From: a virus
Length of the DNA stretch: 64,000 nt
IMG/VR virus record: IMGVR_UViG_3300010151_000007
Span: 1-64,000 of that record
Strand: one strand, 5' to 3'
Shown one piece after another: positions 6,752 through 16,320 of the stretch; position 1 is the first letter of the stretch, and every line of letters begins with the position of its first letter. The position numbers were made by a program, and so were the translations under genes. The notes beneath the pieces are model-generated. The model made no database searches, was not told the DNA's origin, and was given only the letters and a program-made list of their open reading frames with translations.

Positions 6752-6953
6752 TGAAAAATACGAGAAACTGCTTGGTCGTCTGTTGTTGATAACTTATTCA
6801 CCGGACGTAACCTATGGTATTATAACAAAATACGACCAATATCATGTTTACATCTTCGTGCTGAAGCGTTTTGGAAGAGAGCGGTGCGTGATGCCGATGC
6901 GGACCTTCATTTTTGACAACATGATTGATCATAAACTATATAAATTGCTATAA
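6654..6953 (+). CDS. small protein, start uncertain
   Basis: The convincing part is the last 65 residues (L-L-G-R-L-L-L-I-T-Y-S-P-D-V-T-Y-G-I-I ...), a small beta-rich protein, after 6760. No ATG lies at the junction with the upstream gene. ATG 6654 has GGAG eight bases upstream but would mean a 98-base overlap. The frame also stays open to ATG 6621. A frameshift joining it to the preceding ORF is an alternative. Confidence 0.5.
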   Translation: MTLKCATLRYIGSKQVNKQESIYHWTSNLSFYNEKYEKLLGRLLLITYSPDVTYGIITKYDQYHVYIFVLKRFGRERCVMPMRTFIFDNMIDHKLYKLL

Positions 6954-6971
6954 AAAGAGTCTATTTATACT

Positions 6972-7706
6972 ATGAGCAGAGAAATATTAAATTATAACAC
7001 CAAATTTCTGTCAGATTTGGTTCAAATTCACGATCGCGACTCAAAACACACTCACAGAATGAATAACCTCCTCGGAGGGCTGGACAAAGAACAGATTTAC
7101 AATCTTTTGTCTTTGATTTCCACGACAAATTCATCTAAATTCATGAAGATTGCAGGTTCAGGCACGGTGGGACTTGTTTTTGAAATGGATAACGGAAATA
7201 TGCTCAAATTCTTTAGGAGTAGGTACACTGATGACCTTGAGTGGTATGAAGATATCAAGAGAAAGCGAGACTCCGGTACAGACAGCACTGCGGAACCTTA
7301 CATTTACGATTTTGGGGACATTGGGGAGTTCAAATGGGTTGAAATGGGCAAATTAGTCCCTTTTGAGGACTATTTTGAGCATTCTGGTCGTGATTCTGCT
7401 GCCATCGCCGATATTTTAGTCTATTTCACCTCGATAGTTGAAGATTATTATGAGAACAAAGAAGGAACTCTTGAAAACGAAGAGTATAAAGAAAGATATG
7501 CTCGCAATCTAGAGAGCCTGAAGGAAGAATCAAAACGATATAATGTTACTATGGCAGAAATAAGCGAAATATTTCATATGGCGTTCGAAATGGCAAAGAT
7601 CCACGGGGTTGAGCAAGCTTTCGGAGATTTTCATATGGGTAATATCGGTATAATTCATAGTACCGCCAAGACAGATCAACCAAAATTTGTACTGTTTGAT
7701 AAATAA
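6972..7706 (+). CDS. protein-kinase-like protein
   Basis: A 244-residue protein. Kinase-like signature positions are the glycine loop A-G-S-G-T-V-G at about 61-67, K79 in M-L-K-F-F, G-D-F-H-M-G-N (D219 and N224) as catalytic loop, and L-F-D-K at the very C-terminus (D243) in the DFG position. The C-lobe ends right after this Asp, as in the other kinase-like protein (1997-2725), although the two share little sequence. The N-terminus lacks the clear leader. AAAAAGAG precedes the start by about 15 bases. It sits before the giant gene at 7716 and may be co-expressed with it. Target unknown. Confidence 0.6.
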   Translation: MSREILNYNTKFLSDLVQIHDRDSKHTHRMNNLLGGLDKEQIYNLLSLISTTNSSKFMKIAGSGTVGLVFEMDNGNMLKFFRSRYTDDLEWYEDIKRKRDSGTDSTAEPYIYDFGDIGEFKWVEMGKLVPFEDYFEHSGRDSAAIADILVYFTSIVEDYYENKEGTLENEEYKERYARNLESLKEESKRYNVTMAEISEIFHMAFEMAKIHGVEQAFGDFHMGNIGIIHSTAKTDQPKFVLFDK

Positions 7707-7715
7707 GGATAAAAC

Positions 7716-10700
7716 ATGTTTGAAAACGATGATTATTTGAAGGAATGGGCAGAAACCGCCATCTTTGAGGCCACCGCAGCCAAGAAAAGGGGTGTTCAGT
7801 TACCTCAAGTTTTGGATCAAATCGAGGAATATATCAAGAATAACCCCGAAAATGAAACAAATCCGCGTGTTTTTATCCATTTTACTAACCTTCTGAAGCT
7901 CGGAACCAACCCGAGACAGAGTTATGACACCCCGATTGGTATTTTCTCTTATCCTTTGACAAGTGAAATCTTGGATGATTATCGCAATAAGTCTCTTCCT
8001 TTCATGGGCGATTCGCAATATGTGTTCATTTTCGCCCAGAAGCCTGATAAAAACATAATTCTTGACAACATTTCGGAACAGACGTTCAAAGAATATATAA
8101 TAGATGCGAAAAGATTGATAGTCAACCCTGAAGACCAAGACAAGCCGATTGGTCGTGTTGAACTTTCGAACCCACGACGCGGTTTTCCTTCGTCCGCCGG
8201 GACCGAAGGAACTTATTATGATTTCGGGGACGGCCCACCAAGGAAAACCGTCGAGGAAATCCTTGCACTTTCGGATGAAGAAATTTTCGATATTCTTGAA
8301 ATGCGCAGCGTCTCGCTTCAAAAGTCGTGGGATGCACTCGGGCGTGTTGAAGGTGGTGACCTTGTCAAGATAAAGATAATTGAGGCCATCTACAACGAAG
8401 GGGTAGATCCTTCGAGTGCCATGGTGAATTTAGTGGCGTCACTACTTTCAAACGAAGCTAAGGTGAAATGGAATTATTTGATGGGCATTGATCCAAAAAA
8501 TCTGCCCCCTAGATTATCTACAGAGATAATGCAGCGTTTTGAAAAGGCTATCGACGATATGAAAGAGTTTCACCCACCGGCCACTCTAACTTGGATAGAT
8601 TTTTATTCAGAACGCAAGGAGTATTGGAGTGACTGGGTTTCTGCTTTGATAGAAACCGCTCGAAAAATGAAGCCAACAGTTCTCGCGGCGTTTTCAGCTT
8701 CGCTGCCCACACTATTATTAGAAATACTAAAATTCATACTGGAAAATTCAATCGGGACCACTAAACACTATGAACGAGTGTGGCAAAAAAACTTTAATCC
8801 CCCTTTTTCTAACATCCTCGTCGATCCCCACGACGACGATGAAGATTTCGACGGCGACGATGTTCCATTTCAAGAGCATCTAGAAATAGACGAAGGCATG
8901 CGCGAAGGTGTTGGTATATCAATTGAAAATTACAGGGCGACGATCGCAAAGGGTATGAACGGCGCAAACATTCAAACACCACTGGGTAAGTTTTGGAACA
9001 TTACGCGACTGCTTGGGCACAAAGTCTCGGATATCAAAAGAACCAAATCCCCTTCCAACCGAAATCGTACACACATGCTTGCATGGGGTCAGATGCTAAG
9101 ACTCTTAGGTATTGATGGTGTTGTGGATATGGGGCAATCTCTAATCCACCCGAATGAACCGCATCAGGCCGTGTTCTTTGGCAAGCAAGCAATTCGCATT
9201 TTGGGGTCGTTCGAAAACCCCCATGCAAACAAAAACAAAAAAAAGAAGAAGGATAAAGAACTCATCAGTGTGCGAGTTGGGTATCCTATGGTTACCATGT
9301 ATGATTTCAATCAAGTGTTTCAAGCATCGAAGAGTAATGAAACTTGGGCTAAATTTCTGAAACAGGTCGGGGCGTTTGATGAATATTATAGCAGTGAAAA
9401 AGACTCTTTAGCTAATCAGCAACTTTGGGGGCTCGATGGCAACCACTTGAAACCTCTGAACGAAATGTTAAACTGGATTCAGTCTGAAGGTTCTCAATTG
9501 CCTTATTTCCTCAAAGGTTCCAAAAGGAAAATTATTGAAAGCTACAATTTCGCCGATCATATGGGGGCGAACTTAAGCTCTTGTCTACTTTTCTATATTT
9601 CGTTAGTCAATACAACCTTTCCGGGCGAACCAGAGAGTGTCGAAGATAAAATAAAACATCGTTTAAACGTGGTTAATAATTTCTTACTTAATCCGAGAAC
9701 ATATGCTGCTTTCACAAAATCATTTCTCAACCTATTTGCGGCACACCGTGAATACCAGACTGTAATTGCAGATTTTCAAGAAGCATCGTACAGATATGTT
9801 ACAGACACCCTGGCACGTTTTACAAAAAGCAAACATGGGCAGGCGATTGGAATCAAAGATCCAACCTTTGGGCCGGAGAATATCCAAAGAATAGGCGCTG
9901 CCTTGGAAGTTATGGATAATGATGAAGATTTCCTTTTCCCAGAAGAGGGTGAGGAATATAGGCAAATGGTCGCATACCAAAAAACTGTATTAAGGAAGAA
10001 TATCCCCCCTATGGGCAAACTTTTGTTCGAATTGGGCTCTGGAGATGAGAGTAGGCAAAAGAAAGCCCTTGAAAAAATCTTTCAGATGGCTAATACCCCT
10101 GGTAGCTCAACCGGAAGCACCCTTGCCTTCACTGGTCTTACTAAGTTGATGCAAGTATTATCGGCGGCATCGTTGGAGTCTCGCCGCAATGTTTTTAGCA
10201 GTGAATCAATCGAGTATCTCGGAAGAGAAACGATTATAGATATAATCAAGGGCATTCTTTATCTTTCAAAGAATTCTAAAGAAATCGCAAGAGACGAGCA
10301 GGGTATGTTTGACTTCTTCCAGGGACTCGAAATGAGATTGGGATTCCTTAATTATTCAAACTCTGACGGTTTGACGGTGAACATTTTCAGATTTCAGGAG
10401 ATGATGAGCGAATTATTTAAAGATGATTCAGAATCAGCTTCTTTGGTAGAACAGGAAAAAACCTCTTTCATTAAAATGAGTAAAAAACGGGTTTCAAGCA
10501 TGTCTGATGTGGAAGATGCAATGGACGCACTTCGGAAGAAAATAAAAGCACAAGAAGAGGTGCTCGCCCAGTCGGAAGATTCCGACGAATTGCCGAGTGA
10601 GAACGACAACAACGTCATCCTCGATAATCGATCGCGTCTTAAAATCTACAAAGCGAGTTTAGAATCCTATAACTTGACTCTCAAGCATCCGTTTTTCTTA

Positions 10701-12086
10701 TTTGATAATGACATCAATAAACGAATGAAGAAGTCGGAAGCATTCTTTCTTGTTTCGAACGAGCTTAACAAGATTCGAGAGAACCCTGACTACAATCCAG
10801 TTAGTGGTTTTTTAACCGAAGCTAAAATTGATACTGGCCAAGTCATGTTCCCAAATTTTGTATTAAGGGGAGTAAAGCCACCCGAACCGTCTTTATACAC
10901 TTCTGGAGAGATTGAAGATGGCGAAGTTGATATAAGCCGAGTGCGTAAAGATGCAAGCGATGTGGAACTAAAGAAATTTATCAGAGTTCAGAAGGAAAAA
11001 ATCAGACAACAGAGAATGGGACCACTCTTAAGACATAATCAAAAGATGGTGAGAATCGTAAAAGATTATGGGACAAAAATTCAAGCCTATAATTACAGAA
11101 CAGCCGGGGCAACAACACCAAAAATACCCTTCTTGAATTCTAAACTTGATTTAGTGAGTATAAAACTTTCTTTCAAAGTTCTGTTCAATGGGGCAGCAGA
11201 AGCTTTGGGGCTAGTAATCAATGATTGGGATAGTGATGATGTTGCCAGTTTCAAATTTCAGGTTCTAAGGGGACTTTTCCCCTTTATTCCCGACGACTTT
11301 GATGAAGAGCCCGAACTTCAAAAAAGACTTACAGGGTTTTCCAATCAAGTTTCGGCGGCCCGTTCACAAGTAATTTACAACAACCCGGATTTTTTCCTTA
11401 AGGAAGCAACAAGCTTATATCGTAATTTCTTCCTAAGCGAAAGTTGGGCGAAATCCTTGTATAACCCCCAGGCCGTTGAACCGACACTCCTCCCAGAACT
11501 TAGCAAAAGAATCCATAAGATTGGGGACACTTGGACTAACCCCCAATGGGTGTATGAATCACCTGAAGGTTTTAACTTATATCAAACATATATTTCTCTA
11601 TTCTGGGAAAAGATAGTTCCTAAAGTTGGTATCTTCGATGAAGGGTTTGAAGTGTTCCTTGAAGATTTCGAGTTTCACAATAACAAACAATATTTGGAGC
11701 TTTTAGCTAGCCCAAGCAGGGAAACTCTTGATTTATTGGGTGCTAGCTATAAGTGGGCACGGGGTCAATCACAGGCGGCGAATAGGGTATCAGCTTTGTC
11801 GACTTTGTGGCAAAAAAAGAAATCTTTTAAAGACGATCCTCTTATTAGAAGGGTCATGGAAGATCTTGTAAATCGTATGTTATATGGATGGCCTGGCTTG
11901 GAGAAATTTCGAAGTAAGATCATTAAAGAAGACAAGTTACGGAAAAATATTGGTAATGCTTTGAAACAACTAAGTCCAGAAAAATTAAAAACCTTGCACG
12001 AGTCCTTAGAACAGGTTAAGTTATCTCATGGGGATATAACTGTTCTCTTAAAAGAGGTACTGCTTGAGAAGCGACATTCTGAATGA
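7716..12086 (+). CDS. 1456-residue protein of unknown function
   Basis: A very large, mainly helical and charged protein. Near the N-terminus, F-I-H-F-T-N (53-58) and T-P-I-G-I-F-S-Y-P-L (72-81) form a pattern I associate with large multidomain phage proteins, perhaps a degraded ADP-ribosyltransferase-like fold. Two low-complexity patches, an Asp-rich one (D-P-H-D-D-D-E-D-F-D-G-D-D, about 367-379) and a Lys-rich one (N-K-N-K-K-K-K-K-D-K-E, about 506-516), mark linkers. Nothing else was recognised. It follows a kinase-like gene and its end overlaps the start of a metallopeptidase-like gene. An injected or capsid-internal polyvalent protein is one possibility. Confidence 0.7.
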   Translation: MFENDDYLKEWAETAIFEATAAKKRGVQLPQVLDQIEEYIKNNPENETNPRVFIHFTNLLKLGTNPRQSYDTPIGIFSYPLTSEILDDYRNKSLPFMGDSQYVFIFAQKPDKNIILDNISEQTFKEYIIDAKRLIVNPEDQDKPIGRVELSNPRRGFPSSAGTEGTYYDFGDGPPRKTVEEILALSDEEIFDILEMRSVSLQKSWDALGRVEGGDLVKIKIIEAIYNEGVDPSSAMVNLVASLLSNEAKVKWNYLMGIDPKNLPPRLSTEIMQRFEKAIDDMKEFHPPATLTWIDFYSERKEYWSDWVSALIETARKMKPTVLAAFSASLPTLLLEILKFILENSIGTTKHYERVWQKNFNPPFSNILVDPHDDDEDFDGDDVPFQEHLEIDEGMREGVGISIENYRATIAKGMNGANIQTPLGKFWNITRLLGHKVSDIKRTKSPSNRNRTHMLAWGQMLRLLGIDGVVDMGQSLIHPNEPHQAVFFGKQAIRILGSFENPHANKNKKKKKDKELISVRVGYPMVTMYDFNQVFQASKSNETWAKFLKQVGAFDEYYSSEKDSLANQQLWGLDGNHLKPLNEMLNWIQSEGSQLPYFLKGSKRKIIESYNFADHMGANLSSCLLFYISLVNTTFPGEPESVEDKIKHRLNVVNNFLLNPRTYAAFTKSFLNLFAAHREYQTVIADFQEASYRYVTDTLARFTKSKHGQAIGIKDPTFGPENIQRIGAALEVMDNDEDFLFPEEGEEYRQMVAYQKTVLRKNIPPMGKLLFELGSGDESRQKKALEKIFQMANTPGSSTGSTLAFTGLTKLMQVLSAASLESRRNVFSSESIEYLGRETIIDIIKGILYLSKNSKEIARDEQGMFDFFQGLEMRLGFLNYSNSDGLTVNIFRFQEMMSELFKDDSESASLVEQEKTSFIKMSKKRVSSMSDVEDAMDALRKKIKAQEEVLAQSEDSDELPSENDNNVILDNRSRLKIYKASLESYNLTLKHPFFLFDNDINKRMKKSEAFFLVSNELNKIRENPDYNPVSGFLTEAKIDTGQVMFPNFVLRGVKPPEPSLYTSGEIEDGEVDISRVRKDASDVELKKFIRVQKEKIRQQRMGPLLRHNQKMVRIVKDYGTKIQAYNYRTAGATTPKIPFLNSKLDLVSIKLSFKVLFNGAAEALGLVINDWDSDDVASFKFQVLRGLFPFIPDDFDEEPELQKRLTGFSNQVSAARSQVIYNNPDFFLKEATSLYRNFFLSESWAKSLYNPQAVEPTLLPELSKRIHKIGDTWTNPQWVYESPEGFNLYQTYISLFWEKIVPKVGIFDEGFEVFLEDFEFHNNKQYLELLASPSRETLDLLGASYKWARGQSQAANRVSALSTLWQKKKSFKDDPLIRRVMEDLVNRMLYGWPGLEKFRSKIIKEDKLRKNIGNALKQLSPEKLKTLHESLEQVKLSHGDITVLLKEVLLEKRHSE

Positions 12087-12927
12087 ATTAGCTTTAGAGG
12101 TTTCGAACAACTTTGTTGATTCTTTGAACTCCGGTATCAAGGGTCATGTTGCAACTATTTTGGAGTATGCGGGGAAGTATCCGGGGCAGGAACTTGTGAT
12201 TACAAGGCTTCCACAATTTTTCAGCCATAAATCTTCATTGAACGAAGTTGAGCTAGCATTTGTCGTTTCTTATTCAGAACACAAGAAATTATTCAGTGTG
12301 GGTAATTCAAATTACTATGTGGAAGATTTGTGTGGCAAAATAAACACAGAGCTTATCCTTCATCTGCCCGTCTTCGTTCGTGAAGGGGTCGAGGAGGCGT
12401 CGATGCGCTCACGCTTATCGGCGGTCGTGGGAGAGCTTGCAACAGCCTTACGGCACGAACTAGAACACTCTAGACAGCACGAGAGGGTTTCGAGAACCCA
12501 GCAGATTACACTGGCGGAAGCGCACGCTCATTTGATGTCGGATTATGAGAGGTTTGATCCCGCTTCGGAAGATTTATACAACAGTTATTTGAAGTATTTC
12601 GCAAATGATGCGGAGCTTGGTGCTTATACTTCCCAATTCCGTTTTCAACACACCGTGCTGAATGAAGAGCTTGGGACCATTATAGAAAATTTCATATTTG
12701 AGAAGTCCAGCCTCTTGGTTACTGAATATAATGAAAGAGAAAATTCTGAAGGGGGGATTCGACATTCAATCACGAATTTCATTAAAACACGCCTTTTTGG
12801 GGTTAAACAAAAACGGTTAAAGAATTTTAAGCTAGCTTTAAGGGAGATTATCTACCTTCATTACAGTTCACGCTATTTCGATAGTTACGATTCCGCTGCT
12901 TTGGCCAAGTATCACGATATATTTTGA
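12064..12927 (+). CDS. HExxH zinc metallopeptidase-like protein
   Basis: A 287-residue protein read from TTG 12064 (AAAGAGG seven bases upstream), overlapping the end of the giant gene by 23 bases. H131-E-L-E-H135 is a zinc-binding helix. E184 in N-D-A-E-L-G-A-Y is a good third ligand, a gluzincin-type layout. No signal peptide was seen, so it acts in the cytoplasm or inside the particle. The same E-x-x-A-Y arrangement recurs in the peptidase-like protein at 16310. It may process the large neighbouring protein or a host protein; this is inferred from context only. Confidence 0.7.
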   Translation: MRSDILNELALEVSNNFVDSLNSGIKGHVATILEYAGKYPGQELVITRLPQFFSHKSSLNEVELAFVVSYSEHKKLFSVGNSNYYVEDLCGKINTELILHLPVFVREGVEEASMRSRLSAVVGELATALRHELEHSRQHERVSRTQQITLAEAHAHLMSDYERFDPASEDLYNSYLKYFANDAELGAYTSQFRFQHTVLNEELGTIIENFIFEKSSLLVTEYNERENSEGGIRHSITNFIKTRLFGVKQKRLKNFKLALREIIYLHYSSRYFDSYDSAALAKYHDIF

Positions 12928-13011
12928 GAAGTTTGGACAGTTCTTTCAATTCTTTTTTAAGACCAAGAGATATATGTTCCCTCAATGGTAATTACTGTTG
13001 GGGGTTTTATT

Positions 13012-13374
13012 ATGCGCAAACTGATCTTTTTATTATTCTTCTTGACAGCATGTTTTCCAAAATTTGCTAATCTTGATGTGATTTCCAAAGTCGAACAAAT
13101 TGAATTTGAAAACACTTGGTGGGAACTAGATAACATATTGGCACCAGAAGGAGCTTGTATGAAGTTGTCGACATATGATTATATGTTGTATGTGATGGAT
13201 AGTGAACAGTCTTATCGACTGACGGAGTGGTACGGTACAGGTGGCGTGTATCACCTTCCAGAATACAAAATAGATCTTTTTGTTTACTTTGTTCCAGAAA
13301 CCGGTTATACTATTTTAGCAGAGCAAGGTATTTTGAAAACAACTTCAAGAACTTATGCATGTGAAATCGACTAA
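13012..13374 (+). CDS. small outer-membrane-type lipoprotein
   Basis: A 120-residue protein. I start it at ATG 13012 (GGGGG nine to ten bases upstream) and not at ATG 12985, because this puts M-R-K-L-I-F-L-L-F-F-L-T-A-C at the N-terminus, a lipoprotein signal with lipobox L-T-A-C and Cys at position 14. The mature part is short and beta-rich. Phage lipoproteins of this size often block superinfection (T5 Llp and similar), which would fit; no specific homology was recognised. The signal is seen directly; the role is inference. Confidence 0.75.
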   Translation: MRKLIFLLFFLTACFPKFANLDVISKVEQIEFENTWWELDNILAPEGACMKLSTYDYMLYVMDSEQSYRLTEWYGTGGVYHLPEYKIDLFVYFVPETGYTILAEQGILKTTSRTYACEID

Positions 13375-13379
13375 TTATT

Positions 13380-13541
13380 ATGATGGGGAAATTAATAAAC
13401 AAGATTTTTTTCTATATAAACTCAATCCCCGATCGTCACGGAGAGTATATCTCGATATCTATCCTCTTGGGGTGGAATTTTTTTATCCTCTTTCTGGCTT
13501 GGTGTTGTGAGGAGAACAACTTATGGATTCAAAAATTCTAA
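13380..13541 (+). CDS. possible 53-residue membrane protein
   Basis: ATG 13380 (a second ATG follows) opens a short frame between the lipoprotein and the amidoligase gene, overlapping the latter's start by 19 bases. Residues about 23-42 are hydrophobic (I-S-I-S-I-L-L-G-W-N-F-F-I-L-F-L-A-W-C-C) and preceded by a charged stretch, so one transmembrane helix is likely. The ribosome site is poor. The position fits a gene paired with the lipoprotein; the weak start keeps confidence low. Confidence 0.4.
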   Translation: MMGKLINKIFFYINSIPDRHGEYISISILLGWNFFILFLAWCCEENNLWIQKF

Positions 13542-15739
13542 AAGAATATACGAGAGTCAACGCTCAAGAGATGATGAGCAGTGAATCGGAATTTACGATT
13601 TCTTATGAAATTGAATTAGCTGCAAAAGAGCAGATGCGGCCCGAAAATGTAAAAGATTTGAAAGGCATTGAAAGTAGTCCCGAAGCCACAGCTAAAAAGG
13701 AAGCTTATTTCCTATCTCCGGAAGAGAAGAAATACCTTATTCTCAACTTATTTCGTATAGAACCAACAAAGTTGGCTGATTCAAAATACGTGGCTTCTAT
13801 GTTTTTTATGAGAGTCTTGCGAGACGAAATCTCTACAGAGGATATAAAAGAAACAATTTTAAACGTAGCACAAGATCTGACAGGTCGAGAATACGTTTCA
13901 GAATTCTTCAAAGCGTTCGAAATTGATGATACAAACACTATGGTTGAACTTGTTCAAGATTCTCTGGTTCATATCGGAAAGTTCCTGGATGAAGTCGCAA
14001 TTCAACCAAGAAACATCAAAGATCTATTAGAAAGCTTGAATTCAACGATCGCTAGAGGGGATACCGGCGACGAGGCGCGATGGGTTCTTGGTAAGCTAAA
14101 AAAACACTTGGCCATTGCTATTGCGGAAAGGGTCGGTCAGATAGAAGGCCGAACCGTATTCGCTTCAGGGGACGGTGACAACTACAACTACAAAAATGTT
14201 CAAGATCCGGTATTTATCGCTTACTTACAACATTTCCTACCAAATTTCATGAACAAATGGGAAGATAGACTAAAAATCGAAGTTGAATATAGCTTCCTGC
14301 GCGGTCAAGGCGTTGAATTTTCAATGAAGAAATACCTCAACGGTATTGATGAAGCTTTTGAATTTCTAGATGACTTGTATACAGAACTTGATGCACAGGA
14401 TTTCTTTTTTATGAAAGAAGACTTAACCGGACTGCACATCAATATTGGTACAACCGCAAAAAGACCATACAATCTAATGAAAGGTTTTCTTTATCTCGAC
14501 GAAGAGCAGAAGGGGGGTGGTTCGATGGCGAGGCGAGGACTATCTGACGCCAGAGTGTTCTCCAGGTGGGCTGGTACAGTAAAAGATGTTGCTTACTTGA
14601 AAATCCTTGAAACAATTGAAACCTTAATTGAAGAAGAGCCTGAATTTTGGTACCAAGGGATTATCCACGACCTTAAAAGGAGTCTCAAAAACCCAGAAGC
14701 GGGTTTAAGCAGTATCGAGAAGATTTTAAGTAATTGTATATTTAACGCCGCGCAAAATAAAGGCGCAAAAGATCTTGGTTTCAACGTATTATATACAAGA
14801 GGTCGAGACGGTGACTCCAACATAAGTTATGTTGAATTTAGATATCCAGGGGGTGTGGTTGATAGCAAAACGATGAAAGATTTGACCCTATATTACTGCT
14901 ACCTTGTTCTCCTCATGTCTGATCCGGACTTCAAAAAGAACGATTATCTTTCCAAGCTGGTTGGGTTCCTTAATAAAGTGTCCACACACCAAATGGAAGT
15001 TGTTGGTAAGAGGGCTAAACTTTTCAGGGCTGGAATGGGCTTCTATGTTGGAGGCTCCTTCAATCTTGATATCTTGATGATGAATACTCGCGATTTGGAG
15101 AAACGCAAGGTAGCATCATATGATATTCCGGTACCGATTAAAATACGTCATGTTTATTCATTAGTCGATATCATTTCTGTAAAAGATGAATATGGTGATG
15201 AAGAGTCTAGAAGCATAAGAAGAGCTATCGCCACAAAACCTTCACACATGATGGAGGAAACAGATTATGTCCCTGTTATGGTAAAGATTAAAGATGTCAA
15301 GCCAGAAGAAGATGAATATCTTGTCAGTTTCTTCTATGTTGATCAGAATTTAGAAGTCAAGGAATATGAAAGCTGGTTAGCCTCCTTTGAACTGTTAGAA
15401 TTCGTCTATATCAACCTCAATGATGAGATTTTCGAGGCCGATAGCTTAGTTGACGGCTACAAGCTTTCAAAGGACATAGCGAGAACATATGATGCATATG
15501 CGGAAGAAGTTCGCAAGGGTATCAAGTTCAGTTACGACATAGAGCAGGTCCAGAGCAATTATCGACAAGATCAAGATCTGAAAAACATAAAACAAAACAT
15601 AATTACTCTTGTCAAGGCAAGAGACAAGGGTACAATAAGCCAAGACCAACTACGTGCTGCCTTATTGAACATCAAGCAATCACAACCAGAGGCGGCACAA
15701 AAGTACAAAGCTTTGTTCGGCGCTCTATTAGGAAACTAA
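13523..15739 (+). CDS. putative amidoligase-like (carboxylate-amine ligase) protein
   Basis: A 738-residue protein with a good site (GAGGAGAAC) before ATG 13523. Key features are S-Y-E-I-E-L early (E29, E31), G-L-H-I-N-I-G near residue 310-316, and Y-V-E-F-R-Y-P-G-G near 435-443. This order of E-x-E, H-x-N-x-G and E-F-R-x-P-G is that of the amidoligase family (glutamine-synthetase-like fold, ATP-dependent amide bond formation). The N-terminal 200 residues and the C-terminal tail are extra. Amidoligases often stand beside peptidases, and here HExxH proteins lie on both sides. The substrate (peptide tag, cell wall or capsid protein) is unknown. Confidence 0.6.
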   Translation: MDSKILKEYTRVNAQEMMSSESEFTISYEIELAAKEQMRPENVKDLKGIESSPEATAKKEAYFLSPEEKKYLILNLFRIEPTKLADSKYVASMFFMRVLRDEISTEDIKETILNVAQDLTGREYVSEFFKAFEIDDTNTMVELVQDSLVHIGKFLDEVAIQPRNIKDLLESLNSTIARGDTGDEARWVLGKLKKHLAIAIAERVGQIEGRTVFASGDGDNYNYKNVQDPVFIAYLQHFLPNFMNKWEDRLKIEVEYSFLRGQGVEFSMKKYLNGIDEAFEFLDDLYTELDAQDFFFMKEDLTGLHINIGTTAKRPYNLMKGFLYLDEEQKGGGSMARRGLSDARVFSRWAGTVKDVAYLKILETIETLIEEEPEFWYQGIIHDLKRSLKNPEAGLSSIEKILSNCIFNAAQNKGAKDLGFNVLYTRGRDGDSNISYVEFRYPGGVVDSKTMKDLTLYYCYLVLLMSDPDFKKNDYLSKLVGFLNKVSTHQMEVVGKRAKLFRAGMGFYVGGSFNLDILMMNTRDLEKRKVASYDIPVPIKIRHVYSLVDIISVKDEYGDEESRSIRRAIATKPSHMMEETDYVPVMVKIKDVKPEEDEYLVSFFYVDQNLEVKEYESWLASFELLEFVYINLNDEIFEADSLVDGYKLSKDIARTYDAYAEEVRKGIKFSYDIEQVQSNYRQDQDLKNIKQNIITLVKARDKGTISQDQLRAALLNIKQSQPEAAQKYKALFGALLGN

Positions 15740-15740
15740 A

Positions 15741-16091
15741 ATGAAAGAAATTATACTATTAGCACAGCCAAAGAATCCATACGCTGACTTGAGCAAGATG
15801 ATAACAGAAGTTATCCAAGAAATGAGAAGCGATGCGCCGTATTACGGTGACGAATTGAAGGATGATCAGAAGGTGGTGTATGAACGCTATAACACTTTTA
15901 TGGAGACCTTTCAGCAAACAGCAGAGAAGTTTCTCGAACAAGCCCAAATGGATTTTCAAGCTGGACATATCCAGTCAAACGACATTCAGATGCTCCTGAA
16001 TGATCAGCTAGAGAGATTACAAGATCAGGTTTCGTACATGATAGCGTCTTTGGAAGCCTATAATAAAAAAGAACATGGACATATCGACTAA
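15741..16091 (+). CDS. small helical protein of unknown function
   Basis: A 116-residue protein starting one base after the stop of the amidoligase-like gene. It is Gln- and acid-rich and helical (for example F-L-E-Q-A-Q-M-D-F-Q, then L-N-D-Q-L-E-R-L-Q-D-Q), probably coiled-coil. The tight spacing suggests that it works with the amidoligase-like protein, perhaps as a partner subunit. No family was recognised. Confidence 0.7.
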   Translation: MKEIILLAQPKNPYADLSKMITEVIQEMRSDAPYYGDELKDDQKVVYERYNTFMETFQQTAEKFLEQAQMDFQAGHIQSNDIQMLLNDQLERLQDQVSYMIASLEAYNKKEHGHID

Positions 16092-16320
16092 AACTTTTTA
16101 TGATATGAATTTTTCCAACATTCTTCATGAGGTTGGGAATGCTGTTAAATGGAAACACAACATCGCAGCAAAAATTGAATATGGTGTTATTTGCAAAATA
16201 TACAACACATTTATAGGTGGCCGGATGATAAAGTACGCAAACGTCTTTTCCTTAAGTGAACAGAGAATTAAGAAAATAGCAGTATGGAAATTGGAGATAT
16301 TAACTAAAAATGAAATATAA
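16075..16320 (+). CDS. small basic protein of unknown function
   Basis: An 81-residue protein overlapping its upstream neighbour by 17 bases and the downstream peptidase-like gene by 11. Its Y-G-V-I-C-K-I-Y and V-W-K-L-E-I-L segments suggest a compact beta protein like the other short genes at 6497 and 6654. The overlaps and protein-like composition support it; the ribosome site is not clear. Confidence 0.55.
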   Translation: MDISTKTFYDMNFSNILHEVGNAVKWKHNIAAKIEYGVICKIYNTFIGGRMIKYANVFSLSEQRIKKIAVWKLEILTKNEI

